From Planctomycetaceae bacterium (GTDB lineage Bacteria; Planctomycetota; Planctomycetia; Pirellulales; Thermoguttaceae): a stretch of DNA of 7,419 bases. Position 1 is the first letter of the stretch. The number at the start of each line of letters is the position of its first letter. Position numbers and translations under genes: made by a program. Below the pieces are notes generated by a model that saw only the letters and a list, made by a program, of their open reading frames with translations, had not been told where the DNA came from and made no database searches. Of the stretch, positions 4,850 to 7,419 are shown one piece after another. The stretch lies in NCBI GenBank assembly GCA_031278315.1, contig JAITKS010000010.1:1-7419 (forward strand). The letters are read 5' to 3'.

Positions 4850-6778
4850 CTATGGAGCAAGTTCTATTTCGTCCTCATCTGCATCTGCGTTGTTATCGAT
4901 GTCATTGTTATCAGTAAGACGAATGAGAATCTTTTGCTCCGTCTTCGATTCGTCTGAATGAATTAAAATCGGTAAAGTGTCTTGTGTTAAATTCCACAAT
5001 CCGCATTCCCAAACGATCTTATTGTCATCCGTGAATCTCAAAGCAACACGTTGAGTTTTAGGATCAATTGCTCCGATCATTTGCCTGATTTTATTATTTT
5101 TCTCATCGACAAAATTACCTCGTATTTGTCCCATTTTATTTGTTGCGAGTTGTAAAATTTCGTGTGTTGTCTTTTGTGAATTTGCGTCATTAACATTCAA
5201 ATTTACATTCTCGATGCTATTTTCATCTTCTATATCAAGAAAAGTGAATGTTCCCATCGGCAGCCATCCGTCGTCAGCTTGAACGTTTTGCTGATTAGCT
5301 TGAGCTTGAGCTTGAGCCGCTTGCTCAATTTGAACTATTTCGGGTTGAGCTTGTTCGACTTGAGCTTGCTCGACTTGAGCTTGTTCGGGTTGAGCTGCTT
5401 CGACTTGAGCTTGTTCGGGTTGCTGTTGATTTATTACGATAATTTGCGGAGTGTTTTCAGCTCTTACTAAAGCGTCAGCGGTTCTTGCCAACATTAAAGC
5501 CTGCCGATAATATTCCGCCGAGCTTACGTATGGAACACCGTTTACATAAACCATATCTCCGGTATAAACAACATTCGTTCCATAATAATACGGATAATAA
5601 CTGTAAGTATTCCACATTCTATTGAACGTAACACCGGCAAAAAAAACGGTGTCGAACCAATCGTAAAAATCTCTCCAGTGCGGCCGCTGCCACCATCGGC
5701 GATTAGGAACCGAAACCGGCCGCCAAGAACCAGGATGACGCCGATACCAATCGTTTGTCCAATAATCGTTGTATCCGTGAAAATTTTTACGCACGTTTTT
5801 AACTGCCGCCTGCGGCGGATGCCGATATTGCGGATGCGAAGTTCGAGATCGATTCGATTTGTTTATTGCTTTCGCAACTTCTTCGGCACGATTGGGCTGT
5901 TTTATGTGTCGTCCGCCGACACGATTCGGAGACGGCGCAATGATCAAGTTATTATTGTTACGATTATTCACGGCAGCGTTTGAAGCCGACTTTCGAGAAG
6001 ATGACTTGGAACGGCGCAATAAATCTGAAACACGGTTGGCTTGTGTGTTGCCGCTCTTTGCCGACTTTACATCGGTATTTGCTTTTGATGCAGTAGCTGC
6101 CGGAGTTGAATTAATTGACGTAACAGAATTTTTTGTTACGTTGGTTGAAATTGGCGGCGATTTCGTTCTAGTTTCTACTTTACCTGAGGCAGTTATAGTT
6201 TGATTACTTCGGCGAAATGTTGGTAATTTCGGGTCAGTTTTTGGTGCCGGTTTCGTTGTTGAGTTTTTACTTTTGCTTGAGTAAGCTGTTGTTTTAGGTT
6301 CACTCGTTGACTTTGTTACATCGGCTGACTTTGTTACATCAGTTAATTTTGAATAACTACTTGACGAAGGTTGTATTTCGGAATTCGATTTTTTTGTAGT
6401 TAGCGGTTTGGAAAATGGTCTTGATTGTGATTTAGATTCAGTTGTAACGATTGGTTTTGTCGAGATAGTTCTGCGGGAGTTTTCAATGTTAGTAGATTCA
6501 CGTTTTATTTGCGGAATCGGACGTGAAGGAATCTGGCGTGACGAAGTTTGTCGTGAAGGAGTCTGTCGTGAAGGAGTCTGTCGATTCGGCATTATACGCT
6601 GCGGCGAAGTCTGAGACGGTTGACGAAAAATTCGTGAAGGCTGATTAGTAGGTGTTTGTTTATTTTTGTCTTTTCTGTTTTGTGCTGAAACAGTAGTTAC
6701 AAAACATAGACAAATTATTGAAACAAAAATTGTCCAAGAAATTTTAAGTATTCTTTTGTGAAAATTATTGTTTGTCAT
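4850..6778 (-). CDS. Secreted low-complexity protein with planctomycete-like C-terminal domain, function unknown
   Basis: This 642-aa protein begins with a Sec signal peptide: basic HKR, a hydrophobic core at about 14-30, and a VSA|Q cleavage site after residue 32. Residues 34-320 are a basic, Ser/Thr/Pro/Lys/Arg-rich, probably disordered region with RQTPS-type repeats near 66-85. Residues 330-435 are rich in Trp and Tyr (NRRWWQRPHW, YSYYPYYYGTNVVY, YVNGVPYVSSAEYYRQA). A Gln-rich linker with pentapeptide repeats (about 450-500) precedes a probable beta-rich domain (503-620: GWLPMGTF, LQLATNKMGQIRGNF, LTQD) and an acidic tail. The Tyr block and C-terminal domain resemble, from memory, a family of exported planctomycete proteins; no role is known to me. 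The ATG start has a strong ribosome binding site. The 268-bp gap to the RND gene and its own promoter argue against shared transcription. Confidence 0.85.
   Translation of the reverse strand: MTNNNFHKRILKISWTIFVSIICLCFVTTVSAQNRKDKNKQTPTNQPSRIFRQPSQTSPQRIMPNRQTPSRQTPSRQTSSRQIPSRPIPQIKRESTNIENSRRTISTKPIVTTESKSQSRPFSKPLTTKKSNSEIQPSSSSYSKLTDVTKSADVTKSTSEPKTTAYSSKSKNSTTKPAPKTDPKLPTFRRSNQTITASGKVETRTKSPPISTNVTKNSVTSINSTPAATASKANTDVKSAKSGNTQANRVSDLLRRSKSSSRKSASNAAVNNRNNNNLIIAPSPNRVGGRHIKQPNRAEEVAKAINKSNRSRTSHPQYRHPPQAAVKNVRKNFHGYNDYWTNDWYRRHPGSWRPVSVPNRRWWQRPHWRDFYDWFDTVFFAGVTFNRMWNTYSYYPYYYGTNVVYTGDMVYVNGVPYVSSAEYYRQALMLARTADALVRAENTPQIIVINQQQPEQAQVEAAQPEQAQVEQAQVEQAQPEIVQIEQAAQAQAQANQQNVQADDGWLPMGTFTFLDIEDENSIENVNLNVNDANSQKTTHEILQLATNKMGQIRGNFVDEKNNKIRQMIGAIDPKTQRVALRFTDDNKIVWECGLWNLTQDTLPILIHSDESKTEQKILIRLTDNNDIDNNADADEDEIELAP
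5345..5419 (-). repeat. Five 15-bp tandem units encoding a Gln-rich linker
   Basis: Units begin every 15 bp at 5345, 5360, 5375, 5390 and 5405, each starting TTGAGCT on the plus strand. On the coding strand they encode PEQAQ/VEQAQ/VEAAQ pentapeptides (about residues 454-478). Further decayed units extend toward 5299. Three-fold length keeps the frame, so copy number can change without breaking the protein. Confidence 0.75.
6522..6581 (-). repeat. Four 15-bp tandem units encoding RQTPS-type repeats
   Basis: Units begin at 6522, 6537, 6552 and 6567; the last two are identical (CGTGAAGGAGTCTGT on the plus strand). They encode RQTPS, RQTPS, RQTSS and RQIPS in the basic N-terminal region of the mature secreted protein. 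Confidence 0.75.
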
Positions 6779-6784
6779 GATTAT

Positions 6785-6791
6785 TCTCCTT
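6785..6791 (-). promoter_or_regulatory. Ribosome binding site of the secreted-protein gene
   Basis: AAGGAGA on the minus strand ends 6 bases before the ATG at 6778. It is the only strong Shine-Dalgarno in the window and fixes this start. The RND and prenyl synthase genes have none comparable. Confidence 0.8.
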
Positions 6792-7065
6792 TTTGTAATT
6801 GGTTGGTGATATTACATTATTTTTTTGATAATACTAAACTAACGAAATAACATATTAAGCGAAAAAAATTAAATTACTCTCGTTTGAATTTCGGAACGAA
6901 TTGCTTACTTAATCTATGGAAAGCAGACTTTTTAATGAATAGCCTTTGTATTGTCGAAATTCATTATGATATGTATTTATATTTTTTTGTCTATTTGTTT
7001 TTTTTCGTGAGTTTTGTATTTCAAAAAAGGTAAAATATCAGTGAAAATTTTTTAATGAAAGTAGT

Positions 7066-7419
7066 TTACAATCCTACAATCGTAATAGTTTTGTCGTTTA
7101 TTTTTTTCTTTTTTGTGTAAATTTTATCATCCCAATCTATTGTTTTTCGTTTGTCGAAAACGGCGAGCCATCCTTCTTTGCAATTATGAATGTCCATATA
7201 ACGGGCGATCTGTTTAAGACCTTTTTCGACATATTTTTCACTACGGCGAATCTTGAGTTCTATCGGATATTTTTTGTCGTTATACTCTAACAAAAGATCG
7301 AGCCGTCCCGAACCTGCCGCCATCTCGCGAGAAACTTGTCCGCCGCCATTAATAACTCGTTGTAAGAATGCCATCAAAATCAAATGCGGTGCCGCCTCTG
7401 TATAAGCGCAACGTTTAAT
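7066..7419 (-). CDS. C-terminal part of an AAA-ATPase-like protein with PD-(D/E)XK nuclease domain (partial)
   Basis: The frame is open to the window edge, so only about the last 117 residues are seen and the start lies outside. The stretch LILMAFLQRVINGGG followed by GSGRLDLLLEY and PIELKI matches what I recall of the C-terminal nuclease-like domain attached to AAA-like ATPases (PDDEXK_9/DUF1703 group). The Asp in GRLDLL and the Glu and Lys in ELK form the D...ExK core, and QIARYMD supplies the conserved Gln and Tyr that follow. These ATPases are abundant in gut bacteria and their role is poorly known. The first internal start, TTG at 7381-7383, falls inside the conserved block, so it is not the true start. 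The gene ends with TAA; I see no clear terminator after it. Confidence 0.75.
   Translation of the reverse strand: MKRCAYTEAAPHLILMAFLQRVINGGGQVSREMAAGSGRLDLLLEYNDKKYPIELKIRRSEKYVEKGLKQIARYMDIHNCKEGWLAVFDKRKTIDWDDKIYTKKKKINDKTITIVGL

Noticed and set aside
5678..6203. Plus-strand open frames opposite the secreted-protein gene
   Set aside because: They lie wholly inside a better-supported minus-strand gene, have no recognisable domains, and arise from its biased composition.
6811..6860. Promoter of the secreted-protein gene
   Set aside because: Several TATTAT or TAATAT matches exist, but none has an acceptable -35 box at a proper spacing, so none could be chosen.
6890..6900. TTCG-GAA-CGAA dyad upstream of the secreted-protein gene as an operator
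   Set aside because: Arms of 4 bp are expected by chance and no promoter could be placed next to it.
7021..7060. A-run/T-run inverted pair after the partial nuclease gene as a terminator
   Set aside because: Any stem is made of A-T pairs only, with mismatches, in a generally AT-rich stretch.

Overview
The window is AT-rich bacterial DNA in which every recognisable gene lies on the minus strand. Reading with transcription, from high to low coordinates, there are four genes: the 3' end of an AAA-ATPase/PD-(D/E)XK nuclease-type protein (7419 to 7066, cut by the window edge), a secreted low-complexity protein (6778 to 4850), an RND-family efflux permease (4581 to 1318), and a farnesyl/geranylgeranyl-type polyprenyl diphosphate synthase (about 1120 to 197). 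An organism resembling a low-GC, probably host- or gut-associated planctomycete is my best guess. This rests on remembered resemblance of the secreted protein's Tyr/Trp block and C-terminal domain, and of the RND and prenyl synthase sequences, to planctomycete proteins. No rRNA or other phylogenetic marker is present, so this is inference.

The genes do not form an obvious pathway. Prenyl diphosphate synthase supplies isoprenoid precursors. The RND pump is an inner-membrane proton-driven exporter without its usual periplasmic adaptor or outer-membrane partner in the window. The secreted protein is exported and of unknown role. Gaps of 176 to 287 bp separate the genes, and each seems to be its own transcription unit.

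The intergenic DNA is the most interesting part. (1) Two copies of a roughly 135-bp MITE-like palindromic element, in opposite orientation, bracket the prenyl synthase gene (5-140 and 1179-1312). Copy 1 contains two tight GC-rich hairpins, each followed by a T-run on its own strand, so it looks like a bidirectional terminator; in copy 2 these hairpins are eroded. (2) The 268-bp gap upstream of the RND gene holds a good promoter-like pair (TTGATA-18-TACAAT on the minus strand) whose -10 box lies in one arm of a 28-bp dyad, as expected for a repressor operator. Further upstream is a different, 147-bp element bounded by a 17-bp inverted repeat with one mismatch and holding five tandem 11-bp units. 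(3) The gap 6779-7065 is very AT-rich; apart from a strong ribosome binding site next to the secreted-protein gene I see no convincing promoter or terminator in it.

Several in-frame short tandem repeats (15 or 18 bp) have expanded inside the coding regions of the secreted protein and near the C-terminus of the prenyl synthase.
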